A DNA stretch of 45,474 nt from Collybiopsis luxurians FD-317 M1. Its lineage: Eukaryota; Basidiomycota; Agaricomycetes; Agaricales; Omphalotaceae. The DNA lies in assembly GCA_000827265.1 (NCBI GenBank), contig KN834854.1:115946-161419 (forward strand). The letters run 5' to 3'. This document shows positions 44,519 to 45,474 of this stretch, piece by piece. Made by a program: the position numbers and the translations under genes. The notes beneath the pieces were generated by a model. It did not search any database and was not told where the DNA came from. It saw only the letters and a list, made by a program, of their open reading frames with translations. Position 1 is the stretch's first letter; each line of letters begins with the position of its first letter.

Positions 44519-45474
44519 CTACATTGCTATCACCAATTTCTTACCTAGCTTGTATTTCCCTTTTGCCTGTTTCTTCCTTTGGGTATTGATCTTTGTTTGA
44601 GGGCCCATATCATCTTCAATCAGTGTTTCTACTACCTGATTAAAGTCCATAATCCTTGTTTCTGAATCTCTCTGGCTTTTCTTCAAGCTTTTCAGAAAGT
44701 TGGGATCATCCCATGAATCTCTAGATTCTTCTTCCCTCTTGCGCTTCAGACCTGAGAGTGCATTCCTCAGCCTACTAGAAAATGGGTTCTTTCGTAAATT
44801 GTAATGATCAGAAGGAGAGGCATCCACATCCATCTGTTCATTGTAATCCATTTTGGCTGGTAATGGAGGAGGAACTGGTGGTGGTGCCATATTGATTTTT
44901 GTAACTGGGGTTGAGAATGATGCAAAGCCTCGGCCAGCTAAGGTAAATTGATCTGTTATAGTATCTACTTTCCAGGTATATGGTGTACCATCTTGAAAGT
45001 GGGCAGTCACTACCTGCTCACCTTCAGCAAAAAGTGGTAAAGGTTCAGATGAGATGACCTGCCTTGAGCTGGCAAAGTTTAGAACATTATCAGTCATCAA
45101 AGGCAGCTCTAAATCCATTAAAGATTGTGAAACTGCCAAGACACATTCAGGAAAGCTCAGATGTCTTTTCAGATAACCTGAACTTGGGGCAGACTGTATT
45201 CTCATACCATTGAGCAATTTTAGTTCATCTTCATTGTACTTTCTGGCAAGATAGTATATCTGAGCATCATCAGTAGCTGGTCTGCCAAGATAAACCCACA
45301 GAACAACCAGGTCAAACAAGATGTGTACAATAGGTAAATTTTTCCAAGCTCTTGACATGTCAAGACCTGGCATTGTATCAGTGGGGAGGGTTTGACTGAA
45401 ATGAACTGCAGCTTCCCCTGACAAAGATGCATCCCCAGGCAAAAGGTCATAACTGAAACAACTGTTACTAAAAA
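44519..45474 (-). CDS. Hypothetical protein, 5'-truncated by window edge, undamaged ORF
   Basis: The frame is open from the window edge to a stop at 44519 (at least 317 codons) with no lesion, unlike most coding sequence here; the true start is outside. The N-terminal part is hydrophobic to mixed (NLPIVHILFDLVVLWVYLGR could be a buried helix or one membrane segment). The middle contains GEQVVTAHFQDGTPYTWKVD, a small beta-rich stretch. Then come a Pro-rich linker (APPPVPPPLPAKM), an acidic patch, and a basic tail with nuclear-localisation-like GLKRKREEE and QRKKQAKGKYKLGKK. I recognise no family. A chromatin- or nucleus-associated protein, or a transposon-linked gene, are both possible. Confidence 0.6.
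   Translation of the reverse strand, partial: FSNSCFSYDLLPGDASLSGEAAVHFSQTLPTDTMPGLDMSRAWKNLPIVHILFDLVVLWVYLGRPATDDAQIYYLARKYNEDELKLLNGMRIQSAPSSGYLKRHLSFPECVLAVSQSLMDLELPLMTDNVLNFASSRQVISSEPLPLFAEGEQVVTAHFQDGTPYTWKVDTITDQFTLAGRGFASFSTPVTKINMAPPPVPPPLPAKMDYNEQMDVDASPSDHYNLRKNPFSSRLRNALSGLKRKREEESRDSWDDPNFLKSLKKSQRDSETRIMDFNQVVETLIEDDMGPQTKINTQRKKQAKGKYKLGKKLVIAM

Overview
The window reads as repeat-rich nuclear DNA from a mushroom-forming basidiomycete (Agaricomycetes). Three things point there: short GT-AG introns of about 48-67 nt; transposase families typical of that class (KDZ with a CxC2 cysteine cluster, Plavaka, Harbinger-like); and chromodomain Ty3/gypsy retrotransposons. Almost every long gene is decayed. 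The decay has a clear signature: TGA stops where the families carry Arg (CGA to TGA), and Arg to Cys/His/Gln, Ser to Leu, Asp to Asn and Glu to Lys changes that each fit one CpG transition. CpG is scarce over most of the window, as expected from methylation or RIP-like decay.

Layout. 0.5-1.3 kb: broken Harbinger/PIF-type transposase (-). 3.4-4.1 kb: coiled-coil gene with three consistent exons (-). 4.3-7.5 kb: decayed KDZ transposase (+). 7.6-18.8 kb: a Ty3/gypsy element on the minus strand, made of a 3' LTR (7562-8385), a polypurine tract, a 3.6 kb block carrying two genes in antisense (+), a second polypurine tract, and then chromodomain, integrase, RNase H, RT, protease and gag. 18.97-19.63 kb: a five-exon, apparently intact gene for a small beta-trefoil-like protein (+), the best candidate for a surviving host gene. 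20.5-22.4 kb: tandem copies of a small non-autonomous element, one holding a nested MITE. 23.4-24.5 kb: a multi-exon broken gene of unknown function (-). 26.2-26.8 kb: a clean two-exon hypothetical gene (+). 28.1-29.7 kb: a DED1/DDX3-type RNA helicase pseudogene (-). 30.2-31.6 kb: a decayed gene of unknown function (-). 31.7-36.9 kb: a second, different Ty3/gypsy element (-). 38.1-42.4 kb: a Plavaka transposase (-) interrupted by a third copy of the small element, itself interrupted by another MITE. 44.5-45.5 kb: an undamaged ORF of unknown function running off the window edge (-). A roughly 105 bp repeat occurs in opposite orientation near both ends (476-574 and 44173-44282).

The most unusual feature is the antisense block inside the first gypsy element. 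It holds a Cys-rich/coiled-coil gene with five exons whose four introns all keep phase, and a second coiled-coil gene. Both have a TATA-like box about 55 bp before the ATG and lie between two near-identical polypurine tracts. This looks like retrotransposon-carried accessory genes transcribed against the element.

The second clear result is internal. The small element copies at 21.6-22.4 kb and 40.4-41.1 kb each carry a different MITE and each supply the other's empty TA target site, so insertion boundaries and order can be read without outside data.
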